Positions 1 through 7,012 are shown, counted from the first letter of the stretch. The stretch is DNA of 19,953 bases from an uncultured Collinsella sp. (GCA_934630385.1 CAKTWE010000033.1:1-19953), one strand, 5' to 3'. The notes: generated by a model not told the origin, from the sequence alone. A program made the numbers and translations.

Positions 1-376
1 CTCAAGAAGGAGTAACATCGGGACTTGCAGCGACGGACCTCGGGACGCTCTTACACCACGTCTGCGCGCGCCACCGTTATTGAAAATATTTGTCGAAAAA
101 TCGTCCAAGAAGTCGTGGGGTGATTTTTACCGCGTTGCTCGTCAAGTGATGTGGCAAGCGTTTGGTTAGATATTGGTCAGTTTTGGGGCAACCTTGCCAA
201 AAGCTTGACGAATGCAAAACTAGACGTCGACGAATGAGCACTTTGAGCGAGCCCGGTGCAAAATTCTGGGCTGATTCTCGATAATCGCCTTCAATCGTCC
301 CTTGTCGTGCGTCGCCCTCGCGTACAATCTGCTCCGACATTCGCGCGCCGCCCGGCGCATAAGAGGGGAGGACCCC
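1..376. other. Non-coding leader upstream of prmC, AT-richer than its surroundings
   Basis: No convincing gene is present. One plus-strand frame ends at a TAA at 13-15 after Leu-Lys-Lys-Glu, which could be the last codons of an upstream gene. Another frame stays open from base 2 to a TAG at 161-163 but has no start inside the window. Bases about 77-260 are visibly richer in A and T than the rest of the window. They contain an imperfect hairpin (TTTTGG at 181-186 with CCAAAA at 197-202) and a direct repeat GACGAATG at 207-214 and 229-236. This could be an intergenic repeat or the remnant of a gene; only one copy is in the window. Confidence 0.5.
302..328 (+). promoter_or_regulatory. Candidate promoter of prmC
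   Basis: TTGTCG at 302-307 and TACAAT at 323-328, separated by 15 bases, resemble a housekeeping sigma factor promoter with a slightly short spacer. Transcription would begin near 335, giving a leader of about 40 bases before the prmC ATG. The motif CGTACAAT recurs in the candidate atp promoter at 5736-5743, which supports it modestly. Confidence 0.4.
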
Positions 377-1618
377 ATGGCAAACGAGATTTGGACCATC
401 AAGCGTTGTCTCGAGTGGACCAAGGAGTACCTGGCCGAGCGCGGCGAGGAGCACCCCCGTCTTTCTGCTGAGTGGCTGCTCTGTGCTGCCACGGGCTTGG
501 CACGCATCGACTTATATATGCGCATGGACGATCTGCTCGACGCGGCCCAGCTCGAGACCATGCACGCGGCGGTTGTCCGTCGCGCCAAGGGCGAGCCGCT
601 GCAGTACATCACCGGCAGCACGCAGTTCCGCATGATCGATGTCGCGTGCGCCCCCGGCGTGCTCATTCCGCGTCCCGAGACCGAGATGCTCGTCGAGGAA
701 GTCCTCAACTACCTGGATGCCGAGGTGCTGAGCCCCGAGGCTGCCACCCGCCAGCGTGCGGAGCTGCCCTGGAACGACGAGGTCGAGCAGGCGCGCAAGG
801 CCGAAGCTGCATTGGCCGACGAGCGAGCGACAGCCGAGCGTCGTGCCGCTAACCTCACGGCTGCCGACGAGGCGGCGCTGGGTAGCGATGTGCTGGGCAG
901 TCGCGCCTATGCCGAAGAACTGGCCGACCGCGAGGCCGAGGAGGCCGAAGCTGCGGAAGCCGAGGAGCTCGCTGAGCCCGAACTCGACGAATGCGGCATC
1001 ACCATCGAGAATAACGCGGACCACGAGGCGTCCCTGACGCAGGATGTCGCCGCGCTCGCCCCCGCCGACCCCCGCGTCGCCCGCGTTCTCGAGGTCGGCT
1101 GCGGCACGGGCTGCATCTCGCTTTCCCTTGCCTGGGAGCGCCGCGGCCATGTCACCTGCACTGCTACCGATATCGAACCGCGCGCCATCGACCTCGCGAC
1201 AAAAAACCGCGACGCGCTCGGTCTCACATCCGACGAGGTCACCTTCAGCCTCACGAACCTGGTGAGCTCTATTCCCCGCGAAGAGTGGGGCACGTTCGAC
1301 GTGCTCGTCTCCAATCCGCCCTACATCCCGACCGACGTCATGCGCTCACTGCCGCACGAGGTCAAGGACTTCGAGCCCGACCTGGCGCTCGAGGGCGGCT
1401 CCGACGGCCTCGATATCTTCCGCCGCCTGCTCAATGCGGCGCCCTACATGTTGCGCGCCGGCGGCCTGTTTGCCTGCGAGCTCTACGAGGGCGCTCTCGA
1501 CGCTGCTGCCGATCTCTGCCGCCAGGCGGGTCTTTCGGACGTGCGCATCGTCCGCGACCTCACCGATCGCCCCCGCATCGTCCGAGCCATCGTCACCGAG
1601 CCCAAACAGCGCCAGTAA
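377..1618 (+). CDS. prmC: Peptide chain release factor N5-glutamine methyltransferase PrmC, with acidic insert
   Basis: PrmC methylates the glutamine of the GGQ motif of release factors RF1 and RF2 using S-adenosylmethionine, in the cytoplasm. The 413-residue protein has the N-terminal helical release-factor-binding domain (about 1-115), including the family motif IPRPETE at 97-103. The Rossmann methyltransferase domain follows, with the SAM-binding loop EVGCGTG at 239-245 and the catalytic NPPY at 313-316. The family is usually about 280 residues. The extra length is a low-complexity, Glu/Ala-rich stretch at about 118-232 between the domains. The ATG at 377 is chosen because GGGGAGGA lies 4 bases upstream; earlier in-frame starts would run through the candidate promoter. 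The ribosome site itself forms GGGG-AGGA-CCCC (365-376), a possible small hairpin. No terminator is seen before the relic module downstream. Confidence 0.93.
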   Translation: MANEIWTIKRCLEWTKEYLAERGEEHPRLSAEWLLCAATGLARIDLYMRMDDLLDAAQLETMHAAVVRRAKGEPLQYITGSTQFRMIDVACAPGVLIPRPETEMLVEEVLNYLDAEVLSPEAATRQRAELPWNDEVEQARKAEAALADERATAERRAANLTAADEAALGSDVLGSRAYAEELADREAEEAEAAEAEELAEPELDECGITIENNADHEASLTQDVAALAPADPRVARVLEVGCGTGCISLSLAWERRGHVTCTATDIEPRAIDLATKNRDALGLTSDEVTFSLTNLVSSIPREEWGTFDVLVSNPPYIPTDVMRSLPHEVKDFEPDLALEGGSDGLDIFRRLLNAAPYMLRAGGLFACELYEGALDAAADLCRQAGLSDVRIVRDLTDRPRIVRAIVTEPKQRQ

Positions 1619-1632
1619 TATTTATTAACTGG

Positions 1633-1661
1633 TTAGCAACAATTATAAAGTAGTTTATAAT
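1633..1661 (+). promoter_or_regulatory. Candidate promoter of the hicAB module
   Basis: TTAGCA at 1633-1638 and a perfect TATAAT at 1656-1661 are spaced by 17 bases. Transcription would begin about 1668, just before the ribosome-binding site AGAGG at 1674-1678 and the ATG at 1687. The -10 box lies inside the inverted repeat at 1641-1662. Confidence 0.6.
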
Positions 1662-1662
1662 T
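1641..1662. promoter_or_regulatory. Perfect 9-bp inverted repeat over the -10 box, candidate HicB operator
   Basis: AATTATAAA (1641-1649), the spacer GTAG, then TTTATAATT (1654-1662) form a perfect inverted repeat. It covers the promoter spacer and the TATAAT box upstream of the hicAB relic. HicB antitoxins and HicAB complexes are known to repress their own promoters by binding such repeats. Assigning this one to HicB is inference from position. Confidence 0.55.
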
Positions 1663-1686
1663 AGGACGGCTGAAAGAGGTCGGCGC

Positions 1687-1886
1687 ATGCAACCTCCTAC
1701 CTTTCGGGAAATCATTGCCCTACTCAAGCACGATGGATTCGTGAAGGTCGCGCAAGTCGGTAGTCATGCTAAGTATGTTTCTGGTGACGTGTTGTCACCG
1801 TGAACGGCTCTGGTGGTGATCGACCAAAGAAGGGCACGTGGGCAAGTATTCGTCGCCAAGCTGGATGGTGGCTGGAGGCAAAATGA
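1687..1886 (+). pseudogene. hicA: hicA toxin relic (frameshifted mRNA interferase)
   Basis: HicA toxins are small double-stranded-RNA-binding-fold ribonucleases that cleave mRNA. From the ATG at 1687 the frame gives MQPPTFREIIALLKHDGF followed by KVAQVGSHAKYVSGD. This is the HicA start, including the Gly-Ser-His of the catalytic motif. It then stops at TGA 1801-1803 after 38 codons. The rest of the protein continues in another frame, reading RVVTVNGSGGDRPKKGTWAS then IRRQAGWWLEAK, and ends at TGA 1884-1886. Restoring one missing base near 1785-1795 would give a HicA of about 66 residues. The final TGA overlaps the hicB ATG by 4 bases, as in translationally coupled pairs. A sequencing error is the alternative, but the partner gene is also broken. 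Confidence 0.75.
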
Positions 1887-2319
1887 GGCAGCGATTTACC
1901 TATGACTGCGTTCTCATAAAAGAAGATGACGGTTACTGCGCCAGATTCCCGGCGCCTTTGCCGATGGCGATACGCGCGAAGAAGCGATTGCCCATGCCAC
2001 CGAGGCACTGATGGCGTTTTTGGCCGACGACCTCAACAACGGTTTGACTCCGGCAAGGTACGAACGCTCGGCCGAGGTCGTGGCCCTTTCAGTCGAAATC
2101 GACCACGAGGACGCTCGGGAAGCGGCGTGCCGAACATTTAAAGACGCAGCGCTGGACCTCAAAGTCTCCGCTCCGCGGATTACCGCGCTGGTCAAAGCCG
2201 GAAAGCTCGATGTTGAACTCATCGACGGCCGTCGGATGATAACGATAGACAGCATCGAGCGCTACGCCGCCCAAGAACGCCACGCCGGCAGGCCTAAGAA
2301 GTTCGTGGCGGCCCAATAA
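1883..2319 (+). pseudogene. hicB: hicB antitoxin relic (frameshifted) with C-terminal DNA-binding domain
   Basis: HicB neutralises HicA and usually represses the operon. From ATG 1883 the frame reads MRQRFTYDCVLIKEDDGYCA then RFP, a typical HicB N-terminus, and leaves the family sequence at about 1950. The continuation lies in another frame: GAFADGDTREEAIAHATEAL, then MAFLADDLNNG, and on to the TAA at 2317-2319. One missing base (or a 10-base deletion, since the usual FPDLPG is shortened to FPG) explains the break. The C-terminal part, starting near 2150, reads LKVSAPRITALVKAGKLDVE and resembles a helix-turn-helix of the kind fused to some HicB proteins. An internal ATG at 2011 could still give a 102-residue fragment carrying this domain; whether it is made is unknown. 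Confidence 0.72.
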
Positions 2320-2453
2320 CCCCCTCGCTTTCACCGACTACTTCAGCCGCTCACCAAACCAACATGCGCTCTGGGCAAATGGGTTAAACGTTTCGTGCGA
2401 GAATGCCCCTCAGTAAACAAACTTTCACCAGAGCGTAAGGGGCTGGCATACAC

Positions 2454-3197
2454 ATGCAGACGGTCTATCGGGTATTCGAGGGAGCGCGTGAGCCGCATCG
2501 GCTTGCCGTCGAGCGTACGGCCGAGGTGCTCGCCCGCGGCGGCCTGGCCCTGATCCCGACCGAGACGGTCTACGGTGTCGCCGTGGCGGTCAACGCTTTC
2601 TCCGATGCCGTCCCCCAAGATACAAGCGAATCCTTGTTGTGGCCGCACGATGCGCATGCCACCGTTAACGGCGCCGCGGTCCCTGCGCTCGGTACCGGCT
2701 ACCGCCGCATCTTTACCCTCAAGCAGCGCGAGCTCACGCAAACTGTGGCTTGGCTGGTTGATGGTGCCGAAGCCCTCGACCGCTACGGCGTGGATATCCC
2801 CGAAGAGGCTCGCGTGCTTGCCCGACGATGCTGGCCGGGCGCCCTAACTATCGTGGTCAAGGCGGCTCCCTGCGTGCCGACCTTTATGCGTGCCGCCGAC
2901 GACACGGTGGCACTTCGCGCGTCGGCCTCGCCTGTGGTGCAGGCGCTCATCCGCTCCTGCGGCAGTCCACTTGCCTGTACCAGCGCCAATACACATGGGG
3001 CGCCCTCGCCGGCAAGCTTTGCCGCCGTCGAGGGTCGCATCCTGGAGGGAGTCGATGTTGCCGTCGACGCCGGCGAGACCCCGTGTCGCGACGCCTCGAC
3101 CATCGTGTCGTTCCAGCACGGTGGGCTCCAGATCCTGCGCCAAGGCGCACTTCCCGCATCAGAGATCGAGCGGGTCCTGTCCGACCCGATGCAATAG
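2454..3197 (+). CDS. tsaC: L-threonylcarbamoyladenylate synthase (TsaC/Sua5 family)
   Basis: The enzyme makes threonylcarbamoyl-AMP from threonine, bicarbonate and ATP, the first step of t6A formation at position 37 of ANN-decoding tRNAs. The 247-residue protein shows the YrdC-fold motifs IPTETVYGV at 34-42, RRCWPGALTIVV at 124-135 and the SAN motif at 177-179. The RNA/ATP-site segment KxRP reads KQRE at 90-93, so the proline is replaced. An insert of about 30-35 residues lies between YGVAV and the KQR motif (about 46-82), which makes the protein longer than single-domain TsaC (about 190-200). There is no full Sua5 C-terminal domain. AAGGGG at 2437-2442 sits 11 bases before the ATG, a rather long spacing. 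In many Gram-positives this gene directly follows prmC; here the hicAB relic lies between. glpK begins 13 bases downstream. Confidence 0.88.
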   Translation: MQTVYRVFEGAREPHRLAVERTAEVLARGGLALIPTETVYGVAVAVNAFSDAVPQDTSESLLWPHDAHATVNGAAVPALGTGYRRIFTLKQRELTQTVAWLVDGAEALDRYGVDIPEEARVLARRCWPGALTIVVKAAPCVPTFMRAADDTVALRASASPVVQALIRSCGSPLACTSANTHGAPSPASFAAVEGRILEGVDVAVDAGETPCRDASTIVSFQHGGLQILRQGALPASEIERVLSDPMQ

Positions 3198-3210
3198 AAA
3201 GGTGTAAGCG

Positions 3211-4752
3211 ATGTCGTTGAATCTGGGCAGCCTGGGAATGGAAGATGCCCCGTTTAACTTTGGCGGTTCCTACATCATGGCGCTCGACTGCGGCACCACC
3301 TCGGTACTTGCGACCATCGTCGACGAGTACGGATGCATCGTCGCGCAGGCACGTCGCAGCGTCAAAACCAGCTTCCCGCGCCCCGGCTGGGTGGAGCAAG
3401 ACCCCATGACGGTCCTTGCCAGCCAGATCGCGGTCATGATGGAGGTTCAGTTTAAGAGCGGGATTCATTCCGACCGCATCGCCGCCATCGGTATCTCCAA
3501 TCAGCGTGAGACCACGGTGGTCTGGGACCGCGTGAGCGGCCAGCCCATCTATAACGCCATCGTATGGCAGTGCCGTCGTACCGCGTTTCTGGTCGATAAT
3601 TTGGTTGAGCAGGGCGCAGAAGAGCTGGTGCGCTCCCGCACGGGGCTTACGCTCGACCCGTATTTCTCGGCCTCCAAGGTGCAGTGGATTCTCGATAACG
3701 TCGACGGCGCGCGCGAGAGTGCGGCGGCGGGCGACCTTATGTTTGGCACCATCGACACATGGCTCATCTACAATCTCACCGGTGGCCAGGTCTTTGCTAC
3801 CGACTACACCAATGCTAGCCGTACCGCACTCTTCAACATCCATACGCTCGAATGGGACGACGACCTGCTGGCGCTCTTCGACATCCCGCGCTCCATGATG
3901 CCCGAGGTTCGCTGGAGCTCGGGTGACTACGGCCGCGTCGCGAGCGATATTATGACCAACATGCCGCCCATCATGGGCGTGGCGGGCGACCAGCAGGCTT
4001 CGTTGTTCGGCCACTGCTGCTTCCATCCCGGTCAGACCAAGAACACCTACGGTACGGGCTGCTTCATGCTCATGAATACCGGTGACGAGATCGTCGAATC
4101 CAAGAACGGTCTGGTTTCCACGATTGGCATCGCCGCGGACGGCAAGATCAGCTATGCGCTCGAAGGCTCCATTTTTGCCGCCGGCTCCACCATGAACTGG
4201 CTGCGCGACAACATGGGCATCATCTCCAACGTGACCGAGTCGGCGCAGCTTGCCGCCTCGATTAGCGACAACGAGGGCTGCTATTTCGTTCCCGCCTTTG
4301 CGGGCTTGGGTGCTCCCTGGTGGGATCCGCATGCCCGCGGTATCGTGTGCGGCCTGACTGGTGCCTCGAGCCGCGCAACCATCGTGCGTGCCGCCTGCGA
4401 GTCCATGGCCTATCAGAGCTACGACGTGCTGCGCGCCATGGAGCAGGACGTGGGGCTTACGATTGAGCGCCTGTCTGTCGACGGCGGTGCCTCGCGCAAC
4501 GAGTTCATCATGCAATTCCAGGCTGACCTGCTGGATATCCCCGTGCTGCAGTGCGAGACGGTCGAGACTACGGCGATCGGTGCCGCGTACCTGGCAGGCC
4601 TTGCCGTCGGCTACTGGGAGGACTTGGAGGAGCTGGAGCAAAACGCCCAGATCGTCAAAACCTTCCATCCTCACATGTCCGCCGAGCGCCGTGAGAGCAA
4701 CCTCGCTGGTTGGCGTGATGCCGTCAAGCGCTCGCTCAGCACCGCACAGTAG
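3211..4752 (+). CDS. glpK: Glycerol kinase
   Basis: GlpK phosphorylates glycerol to sn-glycerol 3-phosphate with ATP. The 513-residue protein is full length for a FGGY-family kinase. Visible motifs are DCGTTS at 26-31 (phosphate binding) and NQRET at 97-101, whose Arg99-Glu100 correspond to the glycerol-contacting pair of E. coli GlpK. Trp119, Tyr151 and the catalytic Asp260 in GVAGDQQ follow, then YGTGCF at 280-285 and VDGGASRN at 423-430. The segment before GVAGDQQ (about 240-255) lacks the histidine that HPr phosphorylates in enterococcal enzymes, so that control is probably absent. The ATG at 3211 follows GAAAGG with 8 bases between. About 20 residues precede the usual YIMALD start, so Met10 or Met23 are possible alternatives. 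The 13-base gap to tsaC suggests co-transcription. Confidence 0.95.
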   Translation: MSLNLGSLGMEDAPFNFGGSYIMALDCGTTSVLATIVDEYGCIVAQARRSVKTSFPRPGWVEQDPMTVLASQIAVMMEVQFKSGIHSDRIAAIGISNQRETTVVWDRVSGQPIYNAIVWQCRRTAFLVDNLVEQGAEELVRSRTGLTLDPYFSASKVQWILDNVDGARESAAAGDLMFGTIDTWLIYNLTGGQVFATDYTNASRTALFNIHTLEWDDDLLALFDIPRSMMPEVRWSSGDYGRVASDIMTNMPPIMGVAGDQQASLFGHCCFHPGQTKNTYGTGCFMLMNTGDEIVESKNGLVSTIGIAADGKISYALEGSIFAAGSTMNWLRDNMGIISNVTESAQLAASISDNEGCYFVPAFAGLGAPWWDPHARGIVCGLTGASSRATIVRAACESMAYQSYDVLRAMEQDVGLTIERLSVDGGASRNEFIMQFQADLLDIPVLQCETVETTAIGAAYLAGLAVGYWEDLEELEQNAQIVKTFHPHMSAERRESNLAGWRDAVKRSLSTAQ

Positions 4753-4795
4753 GGCTGCGACGGGTCACTCGATACAGCAAACCGCTAAACTTATG

Positions 4796-4852
4796 CATGG
4801 CGCGCGGCGGCAACATCGCTGTGCGCCATGTCAGCAAGGCCGTTTTGCGGCC
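4796..4852 (+). promoter_or_regulatory. Two hairpins in the upp leader
   Basis: CATGGCGC at 4796-4803 pairs perfectly with GCGCCATG at 4823-4830 around a 19-base loop. GGCCG at 4838-4842 pairs with CGGCC at 4848-4852 around TTTTG. Neither is followed by a T run, so these are not obvious intrinsic terminators. The 3' arm of the first hairpin contains an ATG (4828) in frame with upp. The second ends 6 bases before the ribosome site AAAGGGG at 4859-4865. I do not see the consensus of a PyrR-binding loop. Their role is unknown. Confidence 0.4.
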
Positions 4853-4875
4853 GCAACGAAAGGGGCAATCAACCC

Positions 4876-5523
4876 ATGACCGTTACCTACGATGCGTCTC
4901 GCGTGACGCTTGTCGACCATCCGCTCGTCCAGCACAAGCTGTCGATCCTGCGCGATAAGTCGACCGGCACCAACCAGTTCCGCCAGCTCGTGCGCGAGCT
5001 CGCACTTTTTGACGGCTACGAGGCCATGCGCGACCTGCCCATGGAAGACGTCGAGGTCGAGACCCCCATCACCACCGCAACGTTTAAGCAGCTCGCCGGC
5101 AAAAAGCTCGCCATCGTTCCCATCCTGCGTGCAGGCCTTGGCATGGTCGACGGCATCCTCGACCTGGTACCCTCCGCTCGCGTGGGTCATATCGGCATGG
5201 AACGCGACGAGGTCACCCACGAGCCGCACGAGTATTACTGCAAGATGCCCAAGGATATCGACCAGCGCATCTGCCTGGTTGTCGACCCCATGCTCGCCAC
5301 GGGCGGCTCAGCCGAGATGGCCATCAGCTACCTGCGCGAGCGCGGCGTTAAGGACATCCGTATGCTGTGCATCGTCGCCGCGCCCGAGGGCCTCAAGTCG
5401 CTGACCGAGAAGGATCCCGACGTACATATTTATACGTGTGCTATCGATGACCATCTCAACGAGGCCGCCTACATCGTTCCCGGCTTGGGCGACGCCGGCG
5501 ACCGCATCTACGGCACGCTGTAA
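4876..5523 (+). CDS. upp: Uracil phosphoribosyltransferase
   Basis: Upp salvages uracil by joining it to PRPP to form UMP. The 215-residue protein matches the usual size (about 208-210). PILRAGLGM at 82-90, the PRPP-binding [11 protein letters not shown] at 136-146 and the uracil-recognition end [12 protein letters not shown] at 203-214 are all intact. The ATG at 4876 is preferred because AAAGGGG lies 10 bases upstream and the protein then begins with the normal family N-terminus. The in-frame ATG at 4828 would add 16 residues of unlikely sequence and lies in a hairpin arm. A 123-base gap separates it from glpK, so separate control is possible. Confidence 0.95.
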   Translation: MTVTYDASRVTLVDHPLVQHKLSILRDKSTGTNQFRQLVRELALFDGYEAMRDLPMEDVEVETPITTATFKQLAGKKLAIVPILRAGLGMVDGILDLVPSARVGHIGMERDEVTHEPHEYYCKMPKDIDQRICLVVDPMLATGGSAEMAISYLRERGVKDIRMLCIVAAPEGLKSLTEKDPDVHIYTCAIDDHLNEAAYIVPGLGDAGDRIYGTL

Positions 5524-5565
5524 TCTCTGAGCCATACCGGCTAACGTCGATAATACGAAGAAATG

Positions 5566-5620
5566 GTGCGCGCGGTCGAGCAAAAGACGTCCACGCGCAC
5601 TTCTGTTAACGGACGTTTTG
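5566..5620 (+). promoter_or_regulatory. Two overlapping, mutually exclusive hairpins between upp and atpI
   Basis: GTGCGCG at 5566-5572 pairs with CGCGCAC at 5594-5600. Alternatively, CAAAA-GA-CGTCC at 5581-5592 pairs with GGACGTTTTG at 5611-5620 with a 2-base bulge. The left arm of the second lies inside the loop of the first, and the right arm of the first lies in the loop of the second, so both cannot form as simple hairpins. No clean T run follows, so this is not a textbook terminator. It may end or stabilise the upp message, since it lies upstream of the candidate atp promoter. Confidence 0.35.
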
Positions 5621-5715
5621 CCCTGAGCGGTTCGAGAAAAACGTATTACCGTACCTGCGGCATAAAGAAGGTCTTAAGAAAACGAACAGGTGCGTATTAA
5701 CCGATGCTTTTTCGG

Positions 5716-5743
5716 TTGTACTTTAGCGATTGGCTCGTACAAT
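5716..5743 (+). promoter_or_regulatory. Candidate promoter of the atp operon
   Basis: TTGTAC at 5716-5721 and TACAAT at 5738-5743 are spaced by 16 bases. Transcription would begin near 5750, leaving about 55 bases before the atpI GTG. A small inverted repeat, AACCGA (5699-5704) with TCGGTT (5712-5717), touches the -35 box. The -35 match is weak and the -10 match is good. Confidence 0.5.
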
Positions 5744-5804
5744 AGTCACCAATGTTTGGCGGGAACTGTTCTGTAAAGCGTTAAAAAGGAAAGTGAGGAC
5801 GCCA

Positions 5805-6116
5805 GTGTTTCAGATAGCCGATCTGCTCGCTATCGTTGCAGGCGCCATCGCGGGCGCGGTCGCCTTTCTTCCCTTTGTTTTTACGCTCAAGCCGGTTCTT
5901 GACGATAAGCAGAATGCGGACATGCTCAAGGGCATGGTGAGTCTGGCGGTCTCGGCGATCGCGTTGTTTGTCTTTACCCTGGTCGTGTTTGCGTTGTTCG
6001 GAGAGGTGTTTCGCATGTTCCTCTTGGGCGAGGCGATCGGCTTCGTGGCCTTTATGGCCGCCTGCACGGTCCGCGTCGCCAAGGCACTGCGGGATCCTCA
6101 TGAGGTCGAAAGGTAA
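5805..6116 (+). CDS. atpI: Small membrane protein at head of atp operon, AtpI-like
   Basis: This position belongs to AtpI, a small membrane protein that helps assemble the c-ring or carries ions in some species. The 103-residue protein has a hydrophobic segment at about 8-26. Two more follow around a short charged turn, one from about 45 to 66 and one from about 73 to 90, and the tail is basic. Sequence identity to AtpI is not obvious, so the call rests on position, size and membrane character. The GTG start at 5805 follows TGAGGA (5794-5799). A TTG at 5730 is open in the same frame but lies within the candidate promoter and would precede the transcript start. The gene ends 3 bases before atpB. 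Confidence 0.65.
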   Translation: MFQIADLLAIVAGAIAGAVAFLPFVFTLKPVLDDKQNADMLKGMVSLAVSAIALFVFTLVVFALFGEVFRMFLLGEAIGFVAFMAACTVRVAKALRDPHEVER

Positions 6117-6119
6117 GTC

Positions 6120-6923
6120 GTGGAAATTTTTGAAAAGCTGCCCGATGAGATTAATCATCTGGTTAGCGAGTTCAGCTCCACCCCCGTCGTGGGCGATCTG
6201 AGCTGCGGTATCACGCAGTACTCGTTTTGGCTGATCGTCTCCACGATCGTGCTCCTGATCGTCCTGGCCGTGTTCAAGAAGAAGCAGACGTTGGTCCCCA
6301 AGGGCTTCTTCGTCAACGGTTTCGAGTACATCATCGAGTACGTCGAGAACGATATCGGCAAGGGCGTCGTGGGTGAGAACTGGAAGAAGCACTTCCCGTT
6401 CCTGTGCTCGCTTTTCCTGTTCATCCTGATCAATAACATGATCGGCCTGATCCCGGGAATGAAGCCCGGCACCGGCGCGATTGGCTCCACTGCCGCACTC
6501 GCCATCTTCGCCTTCGTGTACTTCATCTACTACGGATGCAAGGCCCACGGCGTGATCGGCTATATCAAGAGCCTCGCCCCGCAGGGCGTGAGCTTCCCGA
6601 TGAATGTGCTCGTGTGGGTCGTCGAGCTCTTTTCGACCTTCCTGCGCCTCATCACGCTCGCCGTTCGTCTGTTCTGCAACATGTTCGCAGGACACGTGGT
6701 CATGGGTTCGTTCGCTATCATGGCGAGCATGTTCATGCAGCCGCTGCTTCAGCAGGTTTCCGCGGCCCACGCCGTCGGCGCCCTGCCTTCGCTTGCCTGG
6801 CTTGCCATCCTCATCTTGATCTACGCGATCGAGCTTGTAGTCGGCGCCATCCAGGCCTACGTTTTCACGGTCCTTACCGCCGTGTATGTCTCCGAGGCAG
6901 AGGAGGTTGCGGAGGAGGAGTAA
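6120..6923 (+). CDS. atpB: F1Fo ATP synthase subunit a
   Basis: Subunit a forms the two proton half-channels beside the c-ring in the Fo membrane sector. The 267-residue protein has several hydrophobic helices. It carries the key motif LAVRLFCNMFAGH at about 180-192, in which Arg183 corresponds to the essential arginine of E. coli subunit a (Arg210). A second conserved patch is NMIGLIPG at 106-113, and the last helix is IELVVGAIQAYVFTVLTAVY at 237-256. The C-terminus is very acidic (EAEEVAEEE). The start is GTG 6120, with AAAGG six bases upstream; it begins 3 bases after the AtpI stop. A 125-base gap separates it from atpE. Confidence 0.95.
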   Translation: MEIFEKLPDEINHLVSEFSSTPVVGDLSCGITQYSFWLIVSTIVLLIVLAVFKKKQTLVPKGFFVNGFEYIIEYVENDIGKGVVGENWKKHFPFLCSLFLFILINNMIGLIPGMKPGTGAIGSTAALAIFAFVYFIYYGCKAHGVIGYIKSLAPQGVSFPMNVLVWVVELFSTFLRLITLAVRLFCNMFAGHVVMGSFAIMASMFMQPLLQQVSAAHAVGALPSLAWLAILILIYAIELVVGAIQAYVFTVLTAVYVSEAEEVAEEE

Positions 6924-7012
6924 TCTTCCATCCGCGCCTGCAAAGGTAAGGCAATTCGTTCAACCGCCGGTGCCCGTACCCATGGAGCCCGGCAGTTATA
7001 AAAAGGTTATCC

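Noticed and set aside
302..376. Longer PrmC start at 302
   Set aside because: The extra 25 residues do not match the family and would include the candidate promoter; ATG 377 has a strong ribosome site.
77..454. 125-codon minus-strand frame in the prmC leader
   Set aside because: It begins inside prmC and covers the non-coding block. No ribosome site or family resemblance is seen; kept only as part of the possible repeat.
2405..2443. Inverted repeat GCCCCT/AGGGGC before tsaC, possible leader structure
   Set aside because: Only 6 pairs around a 27-base loop; too weak to list as a feature, though it includes the ribosome site AAGGGG.
2947..4674. 575-codon open frame on the minus strand across glpK
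   Set aside because: It is antisense to a full-length glycerol kinase, with histidine/arginine-rich sequence typical of shadow frames.
5730..5804. Longer atpI start at 5730
   Set aside because: It overlaps the candidate -10 box at 5738-5743, so it would precede the transcript start; the GTG at 5805 has a good ribosome site.
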